64,000 nucleotides of DNA from Deltaproteobacteria bacterium. GTDB lineage: Bacteria > Desulfobacterota > Desulfarculia > Adiutricales > Adiutricaceae. Shown here piece by piece: positions 18,186-27,432 of the stretch (positions are counted from its first letter, which is position 1; each line of letters begins with the position of its first letter). The notes under the pieces were generated by a model. That model was not told where the DNA came from. It saw only the letters and a list, made by a program, of their open reading frames with translations, and searched no databases. The DNA lies in contig JAITII010000032.1 in NCBI GenBank assembly GCA_031279515.1, positions 1 to 64,000 of the forward strand, in the 5' to 3' direction. The position numbers were made by a program, and so were the translations under genes.

Positions 18186-19965
18186 AGGCAATGCCAATAA
18201 CCCTAGCCCCGCTGCCGCAGGCAGCGGGGCAAAGGTCCTGCCAATAGACCCTTTAAAGGGCATAAAGCTTCCCCAAGCTTGTAAAATAGATTCCCATCCC
18301 GAGTGGCATGTCTTTCTCACGGGCTTTATGGCAGCCGGCAAGACCGAAACCGGAAAGATCTTAGCAAAACTCTTGGGAAGGGACTTTGTGGACCTAGATA
18401 GGGCCTTGGAAGAGAGGTTTCAAAGGCGTATCCCGGAGGTCTTCAATGACCCCAGCTTAGGGGAAAAGGCCTTCCGCAAGGCGGAACTGGAGCTCATCCT
18501 AGCTAAGATTAATTCCCGCAGAAGGCCCCAGGTGATAGCCTTGGGGGGCGGGGCAATTACTAGTAGCCAGGCCCGTCTTGTCCTAAAAAATAAAGCCCAT
18601 ACCTATTACTTAATGGTATCTGACCCTCTGGTCCTTTGGGAAAGGGCCAATAATACAGTCCCCAGTGCCCAATTGCGGCCTCTGGCGGAAGACTACGCAA
18701 AATTTAGCGCCCTTTATAAAAAAAGGATCCCCTATTATCAAGAAACAGGGATCCCGGTGGATGCCCAAAATCAAAGTCCCTTGGAAGTGGCACTTTCAAT
18801 AAAGGAGCTCTTATTAAAAAAAGAGAAATGGAAATTAAGCTCCAAGGTAGACTATCAGAGCCAGCTTAAGGTCTTTGCCAATAGCAATAAGCTCTATGAC
18901 GCCTTAGGGGAACTTGTGGGCACAAGAAAGGCGCTACTTCTTTTGGACCATGCCCTCTATAGGGAAGAGCCTTTATGGGAGTCCATATTAGGCGCTAACT
19001 ATATCTATAAGACTAGGGCCAGGGGGGAAAAGGCCAAGACCTTTTCCGAGCTGGAATCCCTTTTAGCAAAATTAGCTACTTTAAAGCTGAGCCGCTCAGA
19101 TTACCTGGTAGTCCGCGGAGGGGGCAGTCTATCTGACCTGGGGGGCCTGGCAGCAGGCCTCTATAAAAGGGGCATCAAATTTCTTATCCTCCCTTCCACC
19201 TTATTGGCTGCTGTGGATGCCGCCATTGGCGGGAAGACCGCTATTAACTTCCAGGCGGATAAAAACCAGATAGGGCTCTTCTATCTACCCCAGGAAGTCT
19301 GGCTGGATGCCGAGACCTTGGGTAATTTACCCCAGGGCCTTTTAGAAGAGGGCCTCTCCGAGGCCTATAAGATAGGCCTTTTAAGAGACCAGGGCCTTGC
19401 CTCCTTAATTGTCCGAGAGATAGAGTCTTTAATACCCGTAGGCCCAGCTGATAAGACTTTAGCCAGGGATCTGCCCCTCCTTTTGGAAGTGGCCTGGAGG
19501 GCAGCAGTCCTCAAGATGGATCTAGTATCCCTGGACCTTAAAGAGGAAAAGGGCATCCGCGACATCTTAAACCTAGGCCACACCTTTGGCCATGTCCTGG
19601 AGTCCTATTATCTGGATAGCCCCATTCCCGTAAGCCACGGCAGAGCCGTGGCTTACGGGATGGCTGTAGCCCTGGAATTGTCAGCCGAACTTTTACAGCT
19701 TGAAGGCGATTTTGCCCGCCAGGGCCAGTCTCTGTGTCTCAGGCTGGCTGGGGGCGGCTTTCCCCCGGTCCCTCCCTTGGATTATCTAAAGGAGCACCTT
19801 GAAAGTGACAAAAAGATTAGGGATGGTACCCTAAAATTCGTGCTCCTAGCCTCCCCCGAAGAACCGAGACTCCTTTCCATAGATCCCCAAAAGGTCTATG
19901 AGGCGGCCCAGAAATTAAATGAACTGGCCAAAACCCACAAGCTTAAGCCCCTTAGCTGTGAGTAA
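18178..19965 (+). CDS. aroKB: bifunctional shikimate kinase / 3-dehydroquinate synthase
   Basis: About 595 aa from the ATG at 18178, which overlaps the aroE stop by 8 bp. In-frame ATGs at 18142 and 18106 exist but would give longer overlaps without ribosome sites. The N-terminal half is shikimate kinase: P-loop 'GFMAAGKTETG', substrate-binding 'DFVDLDRALE' and 'VIALGGGAI'. The C-terminal half is dehydroquinate synthase: 'GGGSLSDLGGLAAG', 'PSTLLAAVDAAIGGKTAIN', 'KNQIGLFYLPQEVWLD', 'LGHTFGH' and 'SHGRAVAYGM'. It thus catalyses steps 2 and 5. The fused order AroK-AroB is known from Thermotoga. An about 35-residue Pro/Ala-rich leader holds a palindrome (18206-18230), and the 'HGRAV' block holds another (19627-19659). 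Confidence 0.95.
   Translation: MPKGNANNPSPAAAGSGAKVLPIDPLKGIKLPQACKIDSHPEWHVFLTGFMAAGKTETGKILAKLLGRDFVDLDRALEERFQRRIPEVFNDPSLGEKAFRKAELELILAKINSRRRPQVIALGGGAITSSQARLVLKNKAHTYYLMVSDPLVLWERANNTVPSAQLRPLAEDYAKFSALYKKRIPYYQETGIPVDAQNQSPLEVALSIKELLLKKEKWKLSSKVDYQSQLKVFANSNKLYDALGELVGTRKALLLLDHALYREEPLWESILGANYIYKTRARGEKAKTFSELESLLAKLATLKLSRSDYLVVRGGGSLSDLGGLAAGLYKRGIKFLILPSTLLAAVDAAIGGKTAINFQADKNQIGLFYLPQEVWLDAETLGNLPQGLLEEGLSEAYKIGLLRDQGLASLIVREIESLIPVGPADKTLARDLPLLLEVAWRAAVLKMDLVSLDLKEEKGIRDILNLGHTFGHVLESYYLDSPIPVSHGRAVAYGMAVALELSAELLQLEGDFARQGQSLCLRLAGGGFPPVPPLDYLKEHLESDKKIRDGTLKFVLLASPEEPRLLSIDPQKVYEAAQKLNELAKTHKLKPLSCE
18206..18230. repeat. perfect inverted repeat in the aroKB leader (11-bp stem)
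   Basis: gccccgctgcc, loop gca, ggcagcggggc. It encodes the Pro/Ala/Gly-rich segment 'PAAAGSG' ahead of the kinase domain. Confidence 0.88.
19627..19659. repeat. perfect inverted repeat inside the aroB domain (15-bp stem)
   Basis: cccgtaagccacggc, loop aga, gccgtggcttacggg. Read in frame it encodes PVSHGRAVAYG, the conserved zinc-site region of dehydroquinate synthase; the loop codon aga is the Arg. Confidence 0.95.
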
Positions 19966-19995
19966 CACCTAAAAAAGCTCTAAAAAGGGTAAATT

Positions 19996-21084
19996 ATGTT
20001 GGGAAGCCAATTTGGCAAAAATTTTCGTATCACTACCTTTGGGGAATCCCATGGAAAGGCCCTGGGGGTGGTGGTAGACGGTATGCCAGCGGGTTTGGCG
20101 CTGGTGGAAAGCACTATCCAAAGGGACTTGGACCGCCGCAGGCCTGGGACCTCACCCTATGCCACTTCCAGGCAAGAGCCGGATAAGGCTAAGCTCCTTT
20201 CAGGGGTTACAAAAGACGGCTTTACCAATGGGGCCCCCATTGCCATAGTGGTGGAAAATACCGACGCCAAAGTGGCTGATTACAAGGAAAATGAAAGGCT
20301 CTTTAGACCAGGGCATGCGGACTTTACCTATCACAGGAAGTACGGTCTAAACCCCCAGCCAGGGGGCGGCCGCGCAAGTGGCAGGGAGACCCTGGCCAGG
20401 GTGGCGGCAGGGGCCGTAGCCAGGCTCTTATTAGCTTCCACCACCAGGATACAGGTGCTCTCTGCGGTGAGGGCCATAGACAAGATAGTAGCTCAAAAGA
20501 GCTCCTTTGAGTTTGCCGAAAAAGACCCCTTGCGCTTTCTAGACCCGGATTTGGCCCCAAAGGCGCATAATTTGGTAAAAGCTGCCCAAGAAAAGGGAGA
20601 TAGCCTAGGCGGAGTGGTGGAAGTACAGGGCCTAAATGTCCCAGCTGGCTGGGGGGAACCAGTTTTCGCCAAAATGGAGGCCCTTTTAGGCGCTGCCTTT
20701 TTTTCCATAGGTGCTGTAAGGGCAGTGGAATTTGGAGCTGGAACAAGCCTTGCCACTTTACCTGGCTCCCAGGCCAATGACCCCATAGGCCCTTCTGGGC
20801 CTATGGGGGACCTCCACGGGGGCATCCTAGGTGGGATCTCCACTGGAAAACCCATAGTGGCCCGCCTCTTTGTGCGTCCCACCCCGTCCATCTCCCTTAG
20901 GCAGGACACAGTTGACCTCCAAGGGGTACCAAGTAAGATTGTGACCCATGGTAGGCACGATCCAACTGTGGCTCCAAGGCTAGCCCCAGTTGCCGAGGCC
21001 ATGTGCCTTATTGTCCTAGCTGACCTCTACCTGGAACGCCAGGCCAATATAGCCCTCCATCCCCAGATCTATAGGGAAGACTAA
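19996..21084 (+). CDS. aroC: chorismate synthase
   Basis: 362 aa. Converts EPSP to chorismate using reduced FMN, the last pathway step. Signatures: 'TFGESHGKALGVVVDG' at the start, 'RRRPGTSPYATSRQEPD', 'NPQPGGGRASGRETLARVAAG' and 'GGILGGISTGKPI', and near the C-terminus 'HDPTVAPRLAPVAEAM'. Full length. It starts 30 bp after aroKB with an AAAAGGG ribosome site. A perfect inverted repeat (20781-20808) falls in the 'NDPIGPSGPMGD' stretch just before the GGILGG motif. Last gene of the aro operon; no strong terminator follows. Confidence 0.97.
   Translation: MLGSQFGKNFRITTFGESHGKALGVVVDGMPAGLALVESTIQRDLDRRRPGTSPYATSRQEPDKAKLLSGVTKDGFTNGAPIAIVVENTDAKVADYKENERLFRPGHADFTYHRKYGLNPQPGGGRASGRETLARVAAGAVARLLLASTTRIQVLSAVRAIDKIVAQKSSFEFAEKDPLRFLDPDLAPKAHNLVKAAQEKGDSLGGVVEVQGLNVPAGWGEPVFAKMEALLGAAFFSIGAVRAVEFGAGTSLATLPGSQANDPIGPSGPMGDLHGGILGGISTGKPIVARLFVRPTPSISLRQDTVDLQGVPSKIVTHGRHDPTVAPRLAPVAEAMCLIVLADLYLERQANIALHPQIYRED
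20781..20808. repeat. perfect inverted repeat inside aroC (12-bp stem)
   Basis: ccccataggccc, loop ttct, gggcctatgggg. It encodes PIGPSGPMG within a variable loop of chorismate synthase. Confidence 0.92.
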
Positions 21085-21803
21085 CAAGTGCCTCTCTTAT
21101 TGCCGATAAAAAGAGACAAAAAACACGTGTCTCTAATTGCACAAAAAGCTAAAAAGATATAAAAAACTAATAAAATACTCTTAAAGCATATATTAATATA
21201 TTATATCATTTTTGTAATATAATTTAACTTATTTAATGCTTTAAAGATTATTAAAAGATTTTATCATATCTATTTAACTAGAATATGTTTTTATAAGCAC
21301 AAAATCTTTCCAATATTTCTCTCTTGCCTTAAAAGCCCTTTTAGGTAATTTCTTTGTGCTGGACAAGAGTAGCCTCTAGCCTCACCTTTAATAGAAGCTT
21401 AAAAAGGATAGGGAAGGACTGGGCCAAGACGCCAAAAGAAATTCCAGAATTAGCTAAGTTCAAAAAGCTATATGCTGTGCCCATAAGCTACTTTTGAAAG
21501 CCTAAAATTAAAGTACTAAGCCCACTTTAGCCCTGTCTTGACCCTAGACCAGGGGAGGTGTTATAGTGCAATATGTGATACAACGCTTCACTCAATTTGG
21601 GTTTTCCCCCACTTCCCTGTGCCGGGCGGAACGGAGGACCGTCGGGCTTTCCCTACTTATTAGACCTATAATATTATTTAAAACTACCCCTACCCCCTTC
21701 CTTCAAAGGGGCCCTTATGTTTTCAATGCTTTGGCAGACCCAAGGTTTTTTTGGGGAGGTCAAGGCTTTTTCGACTTTTAAGGCATTTAAAGGCAGGTCA
21801 TTT
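21085..21803. other. AT-rich intergenic region downstream of aroC
   Basis: About 0.7 kb. A 7-bp inverted repeat (agagaca...tgtctct, near 21111-21135) lies just after aroC without a T-run. In-frame codons upstream of the AAA ATPase start (from 21717) and the ORF at 21566-21781 look non-coding. No RNA recognised. Confidence 0.4.
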
Positions 21804-23273
21804 ATGAATAAACAGCCCTGGTTATGGACCTCACTGCAAATCCCCGGAGCTGCAACGATAGTCAAACTACTATTCGCTCGGCTCAATTGGCAGATAAGCT
21901 TGGATAACCGTGGTAACCGCATCCTAGTAGCCCACCCCATGCTCATGGACTACTGGGTTCGTAGTAAATTCCTAGAAAATAAACATGTGGCTGATTGCCA
22001 ACTCATTGGAAGCCACTTAAAGTATATAGTTTCCCCTCCTGGAGAAGTGCTTTCCCCTATCCTAGGCGGGGACGTACCCCACAAGCAACAATGGGCCCTG
22101 AACCTGGCCACGGGTTTCAAGGAAACGAGGAAAAAAGACCCAAAAAACAGCTTTTACTCTGCTATCTATTGCTCCAAATACAATACCATTCTGTCTCTGC
22201 CTGGAACCCCCAAGGAACAGCGAGGTGACGACCTGGTCCTGGGCACCTGGCTGACTCATGGCCTTTCCATCTCAACAGCTCACTTTTACGTTCTAAGCCG
22301 TGAGGTGAATTTCTTAAATCCCGATAAACTGGCCCATGTCCTGCGCACAGCGGGGCTCACAGCCCCGGATCACCCCTACGAGCGCAACCGCAGTTCCACC
22401 GATTTTATCCACTCTCAAGTGCGAGATAGCCTGGACTTTAAACGCCACAAGACCAAAAGTGACAAAAAGGCAGAGTCCAAAGAAAACTTAAAGGTCTCCC
22501 AATACGCTAATCCCTTTGTCTTGCCAGGCCGCAGGGAACTGGAAAAGTTCTTCAATGAGCAGGTGGTGGACATAGTCAAAAACACCGAAAAATACAAAAG
22601 GTTAGGAATAGACTTCCCAGGCGCCACTATAATCCATGGCCCCTCTGGTTGCGGCAAGACCTATGCCGTAAACAAGCTGGTGGCGTATCTCAAATGGCCC
22701 TGCCAGCATATCAACTCCTCTTCCGTTGCCAGCCCCTATATCCATGACACCAGTAAGAAGATCTCCAATGTCTTCACCAGGGCCATGAGGGATGCCCCTA
22801 GCATCATAGTCATAGACGAGATGGAATCCTACCTGGGCTCCCGCAAATCCGCTGAATTCCACCAACACTTGGTGGAAGAGGTGGACGAGTTCCTGCGCCG
22901 CATCCCGGAGGCCATTGAAAACAAGGTCCTCATCATCGGCATGACCAATATGCTGGACCTTATTGACCCCGCCATCCTGCGCCAGGGCCGCTTTGACCAC
23001 AAGATAGAGCTAAATCTTCCGGATAGAGAGGACACTACTGCCCTGGTGCATAACCTTATCTCCCAAAAGCCCACGGCAGCAGACTTGGACCTGGAGCCCA
23101 TCATCGAGGCTCTCACCTTAAGGCCCATTTCCGACACCAGCTTCGCCTTTAGGGAGGCTGCCCGCCTGGCGGTGAAATATAACAAAGAAGTCCTGGATAA
23201 TGAATGTTTAATGGAGGCGATAAGTCGCATCCCTCCCACAAAGGTCAAAAATGAGATAGGCTTTGTTAAATAA
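21804..23273 (+). CDS. AAA-family ATPase, single AAA domain
   Basis: About 489 aa from the ATG at 21804 (AGG-rich ribosome site upstream; the upstream in-frame extension looks non-coding). The N-terminal about 240 residues match no family I recognise. Then a classical AAA module: Walker A 'GPSGCGKT' (Lys285), Walker B 'IIVIDEME' and 'GMTNMLDLIDPAILRQGRFDH' holding sensor 1 and the arginine-finger region, most like the FtsH/Cdc48/proteasomal clade. No peptidase or second AAA domain, so it is probably a stand-alone unfoldase or remodelling ATPase. Its substrate is unknown. It sits between aroC and aroQ without an obvious functional link and is closed by a strong terminator. Confidence 0.85.
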   Translation: MNKQPWLWTSLQIPGAATIVKLLFARLNWQISLDNRGNRILVAHPMLMDYWVRSKFLENKHVADCQLIGSHLKYIVSPPGEVLSPILGGDVPHKQQWALNLATGFKETRKKDPKNSFYSAIYCSKYNTILSLPGTPKEQRGDDLVLGTWLTHGLSISTAHFYVLSREVNFLNPDKLAHVLRTAGLTAPDHPYERNRSSTDFIHSQVRDSLDFKRHKTKSDKKAESKENLKVSQYANPFVLPGRRELEKFFNEQVVDIVKNTEKYKRLGIDFPGATIIHGPSGCGKTYAVNKLVAYLKWPCQHINSSSVASPYIHDTSKKISNVFTRAMRDAPSIIVIDEMESYLGSRKSAEFHQHLVEEVDEFLRRIPEAIENKVLIIGMTNMLDLIDPAILRQGRFDHKIELNLPDREDTTALVHNLISQKPTAADLDLEPIIEALTLRPISDTSFAFREAARLAVKYNKEVLDNECLMEAISRIPPTKVKNEIGFVK

Positions 23274-23297
23274 GACTTAGCTTTCTTAGCCGCTTTC

Positions 23298-23329
23298 AAA
23301 AAGGGGGGGCCCCGGGGCCCCCCCTTTTT
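23298..23329. terminator. bidirectional intrinsic terminator, perfect 32-bp palindrome
   Basis: Five A, seven G, four C, then the exact complement, giving a 16-bp stem with A-run and T-run flanks. It ends the AAA ATPase transcript 25 bp after its stop. Confidence 0.9.
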
Positions 23330-23463
23330 ATAGCTTAGAGCCCCTAGCTCAGTTTGGCCAAAGAGAAGTTAGTTTTCCCCCGGCTCTTAGCCCGTCCAAG
23401 GGCCGGGGCTGTGCTATAATCGCCCTTTGGGCCCTATTGCCTTCAAATGAAAAGAGGCTAAAA

Positions 23464-23892
23464 GTGAAAAAGATCTTAGTCATCAATGGCCCTAACTTAA
23501 ACCTCTTAGGTAGGCGCGAACCAGCTATCTATGGGGTCAAGACCCTAGATGCGATAAATGAAGACCTAAAGAGGCTCTCTTTGGACTTGAACCTTTCTTT
23601 GGACTTTTTTCAATCCAACCATGAGGGCGCCTTAATAGACAAGATCCAGCTCCTAGAGGGTAGCTACGACGGCGCCATCTTAAACGCCGGGGGCTTTACC
23701 CATAGCTCTGTGGCCCTAAGGGATGCGGTTTTGGCGGCAGGGGTACCTATTGTAGAGGTGCACCTTTCAAATCCCCTTGCCAGGGAGCACTATAGGCACA
23801 GGTCCTATCTAACTGGGGCGGCTATTGGGTGCATAGCTGGCTTCGGAGACAAGTCCTATGAGCTGGCTCTCTACTGGTTCAGCCGGAATTAG
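23464..23892 (+). CDS. aroQ: type II 3-dehydroquinate dehydratase
   Basis: 142 aa from the GTG at 23464, which has an AGAGG site 6 nt upstream; an in-frame TTG at 23437 adds nine residues without family support. Reversible dehydration of 3-dehydroquinate to 3-dehydroshikimate (step 3). Motifs: 'INGPNLNLLGRREPAIYG' with the catalytic Tyr, 'SNHEGALID', 'NAGGFTHSSVALRDA' and 'VEVHLSNPLAREHYRHRSY' with the active-site His. It completes steps 2-7 of the shikimate route in this window; only DAHP synthase is missing. A TATAAT at 23415-23420 could be its -10, but no good -35 is visible. Confidence 0.95.
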   Translation: MKKILVINGPNLNLLGRREPAIYGVKTLDAINEDLKRLSLDLNLSLDFFQSNHEGALIDKIQLLEGSYDGAILNAGGFTHSSVALRDAVLAAGVPIVEVHLSNPLAREHYRHRSYLTGAAIGCIAGFGDKSYELALYWFSRN

Positions 23893-23902
23893 CTAGATTT
23901 TT

Positions 23903-23930
23903 GGCCCCTTTTTTCCAAAAAGGGGCCTTT
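23903..23930 (+). terminator. intrinsic terminator after aroQ
   Basis: ggccccttttt, loop tcc, aaaaaggggcc, then ttt: an 11-bp stem 11 bp after the aroQ stop. Confidence 0.75.
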
Positions 23931-23938
23931 GCCTAAAG

Positions 23939-23960
23939 AGCCCGCCTTGAGGCGGGCTTA
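23939..23960 (+). terminator. second hairpin between aroQ and uvrA
   Basis: agcccgcc, loop ttga, ggcgggct, then tattta: an 8-bp stem ending 10 bp before the uvrA start. It could back up the aroQ terminator or sit in the uvrA leader. Confidence 0.55.
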
Positions 23961-23968
23961 TTTAATGG

Positions 23969-26821
23969 ATGGATACCTTATTGTCACTGGACACAATCAT
24001 AATTCGCGGTGCGAGGGAGCATAACCTAAAGAACCTGGACGTGGATATACCCAGGGATAGCTTCACAGTCATAACCGGACTTTCCGGGTCCGGAAAGTCC
24101 TCTCTGGCCTTTGATACCCTCTGCGCCGAGGCCCAGAGGCGCTTTGTGGAGTCCCTTTCTGCCTACGCCAGGCAGTTTCTTTCCCAGCTGGAAAAGCCGG
24201 ATGTGGATTTGATAGAGGGATTGTCTCCGGCTATCTCCATAGAGCAGAAGACCACCAGCAAAAACCCCCGTTCCACTGTGGGAACTGTAACGGAGATCCA
24301 CGACTATTACAGACTACTTTTTTCCAGGGCCGGCCAGCCGCATTGCTACAAATGCGGAAGGCCCATTAAGGCCCAGTCCCCTATCACTATAGTGGATAAG
24401 ATAGAGGCCTTACCGGAGGGGACTAGGCTTTTGCTTTTGGCCCCTGTGGTGGAAGACCGCAAGGGGGAGCATCAGAAGATCTTCGATAGACTCAGAAAGG
24501 ACGGCTTTGCCCGGGTACGGGTGGGAGGCCAGATCCTGGAGCTCTCTGAGGACATTTCCCTGGATAAAAAGAAGAAGCACAACATAGAAGTGGTGGTGGA
24601 TCGCCTGGTATTGAAAGACAATATGACAAGGAGGCTCACGGAATCCGTGGAACTGTCCCTCCGGCAGGGGGGCGGGGTCATGACCGCGGCCCTGTTAAAT
24701 CCCAAGGGGGGGATAACAAGCGAGCTCTTCTTTTCAGAAAATTTCGCCTGTGACCACTGCGGGCTCTCCTTTCCAGAGCTGACTCCCCAGCTCTTCTCTT
24801 TCAATAACCCCCAGGGGGCCTGCCCGGCCTGTGATGGCCTGGGCGCCAATATCTTTTTTGACCCTGAACTAATAGTCCCCAATCCAGAGCTCTCCCTTGC
24901 GGAAGGCGCCATAGCAGCCACCGGTGTGGGACTTTTTTACCAGTCCCAGCTGGACTCCTTAGCCAAACACTACCGCTTTAACATGAATGTCCCCTTTAGG
25001 GAGCTCCCTAAAAGGATCCAAAACATCATCTTCCACGGCAGTGGCAAAGAAGAGATCCGCTTCACCTATGAAAGGGACGGGGACCAATATTACTACACCC
25101 GCAACTTCGAGGGCATTGCCAATACCTTGGCCAGGCGCTATAAGGAGACAGAACAACAATACCAGAGAGACGACCTTGCCCGCTTCATGTCCTTCCAGCC
25201 CTGCCCTGAGTGTCAAGGCGCCCGCCTAAGGCCTGAAGCCTTAGCTGTCACTGTGGCGGGGAAAAATATTGACGAGCTCTCCAGGCTGCCGGTTTCCAGC
25301 ACCCTAAAGTTTTTTGAAAACCTTGTGCTGCCCCCCAAGGAAGCAGCCATAGCCGAAAGGGTAATAAAAGAGATAAAGGCCCGTTTGGGCTTCTTAAATG
25401 ACGTGGGACTCGGGTATCTAAACCTCTCCAGGGCCTCAGGGACCTTATCTGGAGGGGAGAGCCAGCGCATCAGACTAGCTACCCAGATAGGCTCAAGACT
25501 AGTGGGGGTAATGTATATCTTAGATGAGCCCTCCATAGGTCTCCACCAGAGAGACAATGCCAGACTCCTCTCCGCCCTTATCCAGATGCGGGATTTGGGA
25601 AATACAGTCATAGTAGTGGAGCACGACGCAGAAACTATCTTGGCTGCGGATCACGTCTTAGACTTGGGCCCAGGTGCCGGTGAACACGGGGGAAGCCTAG
25701 TGTTCTCAGGAACTCCCAAGGAAATCCTAGGTGACTCCAAGTCACTGACCGGCCAATATCTCTCTGGCAAAAAAGAAGTGGCCATTCCCTCCAAAAGAAG
25801 GCCATTAAAGCATGGGCACTTGACCATAACAGGTGCCAGGGCCAATAACCTTAAAGATATCACAGTAAAATTCCCCTTGGGCGTCTTTACCTGCGTCACC
25901 GGGGTATCCGGCTCAGGCAAATCCACCTTAGTCCTAGAGACACTCTACAAGGCCCTCCAGGTGCAACTCTTCCGCGGCAGACACAGGGCCGGAGAGTACG
26001 ATAAAGTTACGGGCTTAGACAAGGTGGACAAGGTGGTGGACATTGACCAGAGCCCCATAGGCCGCACACCCCGCTCCAATCCAGCCACCTACACGGGGAT
26101 CTTCACGCCCATCAGAGACCTCTTTTCAAGGCTCCCCGAGGCCAGGGCCAGGGGCTACGCCCCTGGCCGCTTCTCCTTTAATGTCAAGGGGGGCCGCTGT
26201 GAAGCCTGCAAGGGCGACGGGGTCATCAATATAGAGATGCATTTCCTCCCGGATGTCCACGTGAAATGCGAGGTCTGTAACGGCTCACGTTACAATAGGG
26301 ATACCCTGGAGATAAAGTATAATGGCCTTTCTATAAGCGATGTCTTAAACTTAACTGTAAGTGAGGCAGAGGCCTTTTTTAAGAATATCCCTGTTCTCAA
26401 AGAAAAGCTTGGCACTTTAAGACAAGTGGGTTTAGGCTATATCCGCTTGGGTCAGAGCGCCACCACCCTTTCCGGAGGTGAGGCCCAAAGGGTGAAACTT
26501 TCAAAGGAGCTTTCCCGCAGGGCCACAGGCAATACAATCTATATTTTGGACGAGCCCACAACTGGTCTCCACTTCGATGACGTAAGAAAGCTCTTGGACG
26601 TCCTCCAGGCCCTGGTGGACCAGGGGAACACGGTAATAGTCATAGAGCATAACCTAGACGTTATTAAATGTGCCGACCACATCATAGACATGGGTCCTGA
26701 AGGTGGAGACGGGGGAGGCACAATCATTGCCCAAGGCACCCCGGAAGAGCTCTCCTGCGACAAAAACTCCTTTACCGGCCAGTACTTAAGGCTAGCCCTA
26801 AGGGGCTACAAGAAGGCTTAG
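23969..26821 (+). CDS. uvrA: excinuclease ABC subunit A
   Basis: 950 aa, full length. Damage-recognition ATPase of nucleotide excision repair. Two ABC modules: Walker A '[12 protein letters not shown]' and '[15 protein letters not shown]', signatures '[14 protein letters not shown]' and '[15 protein letters not shown]', Walker B '[11 protein letters not shown]' and '[11 protein letters not shown]'. Zinc fingers are present at 'CDHCG...CPACDG' and 'CEACKG...CEVCNG'. The insertion and UvrB-binding regions look complete. No LexA-type box was recognised upstream. It is followed after 2 bp by the HD gene, so the two probably share a transcript. Two inverted repeats (24077-24100 and 26146-26168) lie in its coding sequence. 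Confidence 0.98.
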   Translation: MDTLLSLDTIIIRGAREHNLKNLDVDIPRDSFTVITGLSGSGKSSLAFDTLCAEAQRRFVESLSAYARQFLSQLEKPDVDLIEGLSPAISIEQKTTSKNPRSTVGTVTEIHDYYRLLFSRAGQPHCYKCGRPIKAQSPITIVDKIEALPEGTRLLLLAPVVEDRKGEHQKIFDRLRKDGFARVRVGGQILELSEDISLDKKKKHNIEVVVDRLVLKDNMTRRLTESVELSLRQGGGVMTAALLNPKGGITSELFFSENFACDHCGLSFPELTPQLFSFNNPQGACPACDGLGANIFFDPELIVPNPELSLAEGAIAATGVGLFYQSQLDSLAKHYRFNMNVPFRELPKRIQNIIFHGSGKEEIRFTYERDGDQYYYTRNFEGIANTLARRYKETEQQYQRDDLARFMSFQPCPECQGARLRPEALAVTVAGKNIDELSRLPVSSTLKFFENLVLPPKEAAIAERVIKEIKARLGFLNDVGLGYLNLSRASGTLSGGESQRIRLATQIGSRLVGVMYILDEPSIGLHQRDNARLLSALIQMRDLGNTVIVVEHDAETILAADHVLDLGPGAGEHGGSLVFSGTPKEILGDSKSLTGQYLSGKKEVAIPSKRRPLKHGHLTITGARANNLKDITVKFPLGVFTCVTGVSGSGKSTLVLETLYKALQVQLFRGRHRAGEYDKVTGLDKVDKVVDIDQSPIGRTPRSNPATYTGIFTPIRDLFSRLPEARARGYAPGRFSFNVKGGRCEACKGDGVINIEMHFLPDVHVKCEVCNGSRYNRDTLEIKYNGLSISDVLNLTVSEAEAFFKNIPVLKEKLGTLRQVGLGYIRLGQSATTLSGGEAQRVKLSKELSRRATGNTIYILDEPTTGLHFDDVRKLLDVLQALVDQGNTVIVIEHNLDVIKCADHIIDMGPEGGDGGGTIIAQGTPEELSCDKNSFTGQYLRLALRGYKKA
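24077..24100. repeat. perfect inverted repeat at the first Walker A of uvrA (11-bp stem)
   Basis: ggactttccgg, loop gt, ccggaaagtcc. It encodes GLSGSGKS, so the P-loop codons themselves form the palindrome. Confidence 0.88.
26146..26168. repeat. perfect inverted repeat late in uvrA (10-bp stem)
   Basis: ggccaggggc, loop tac, gcccctggcc. It encodes the conserved '[11 protein letters not shown]' region. Confidence 0.8.
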
Positions 26822-26823
26822 CC

Positions 26824-27432
26824 ATGGATTTTAATAGACTTTCCGATTTTCTCTTTGAGGCCTTGAGCCTCAAAAGGACCCCCAGGACAGGTTACCAGTT
26901 CCTGGGAAAGGGCAAAGAAAATGTAGCCCAGCACAGCTTCGGGGTCTCGGTAATTTCCTATACCCTGGGTGCGCTGGCGCGCACCCAGGGTATAGAGCTA
27001 AATATGGAAAGATTACTGACGCTTTCAATTTTCCATGACCTGGCTGAAGCCCGCACCGGGGACCTTAACTACATGAATAAGCGTTACGTCACCTCCTTTG
27101 AAAACGAGGCCTATAGTGACGCCATCTTGGGCTTACCCTTTGAAGACTCTTTGGCCTCCATTAGAAAAGAGTGGGATGAATCCTTGACCATGGAAGCTCA
27201 GTTGGCCCGCGATGCCGACCAGCTGGACATGCTGGCAGAGCTTGCCCGCATGAGCGCACACGGCTTTCACAATGCAGACGAATGGATAAAATACGCCAAG
27301 ATGCGCCTCAAAACGGACATAGCCAAAGGGCTTTGTGAGGCCTTGGTCTTAAGGGATCCCGACGGATGGTGGTTTTTGAAAAAAGATGAGTACTGGGTAA
27401 ACCCCCAAAGGGAAAAAGACCCTAAAGACTAG
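26824..27432 (+). CDS. HD-domain hydrolase, YfbR/HDDC2-like 5'-nucleotidase
   Basis: 202 aa. The HD-domain metal ligands are visible: His in 'AQHSFGV', His-Asp in 'FHDLAEARTGD' and Asp in 'ARDADQLDML'. Spacing and the following Trp-rich tail resemble the YfbR/HDDC2 group, which dephosphorylates deoxynucleoside 5'-monophosphates; the exact substrate is inference. The start lies 2 bp after the uvrA stop, implying co-translation and a possible role in nucleotide-pool cleaning beside repair. A 17-bp-stem perfect inverted repeat (26958-26995) encodes 'YTLGALARTQGIE' between the first His and the HD motif. Confidence 0.85.
   Translation: MDFNRLSDFLFEALSLKRTPRTGYQFLGKGKENVAQHSFGVSVISYTLGALARTQGIELNMERLLTLSIFHDLAEARTGDLNYMNKRYVTSFENEAYSDAILGLPFEDSLASIRKEWDESLTMEAQLARDADQLDMLAELARMSAHGFHNADEWIKYAKMRLKTDIAKGLCEALVLRDPDGWWFLKKDEYWVNPQREKDPKD
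26958..26995. repeat. perfect inverted repeat inside the HD-hydrolase gene (17-bp stem)
   Basis: ctataccctgggtgcgc (26958-26974), loop tggc, gcgcacccagggtatag (26979-26995). No mismatch, fully coding. Confidence 0.95.

Noticed and set aside
20324..20746. Long antisense ORFs in aroC, glgP, flagellin and other genes
   Set aside because: They follow the codon bias of the sense gene and have no family similarity.
21566..21803. Small ORF and upstream in-frame extension of the AAA ATPase
   Set aside because: The two frames overlap each other, composition is odd, and the ATG at 21804 is a better start.
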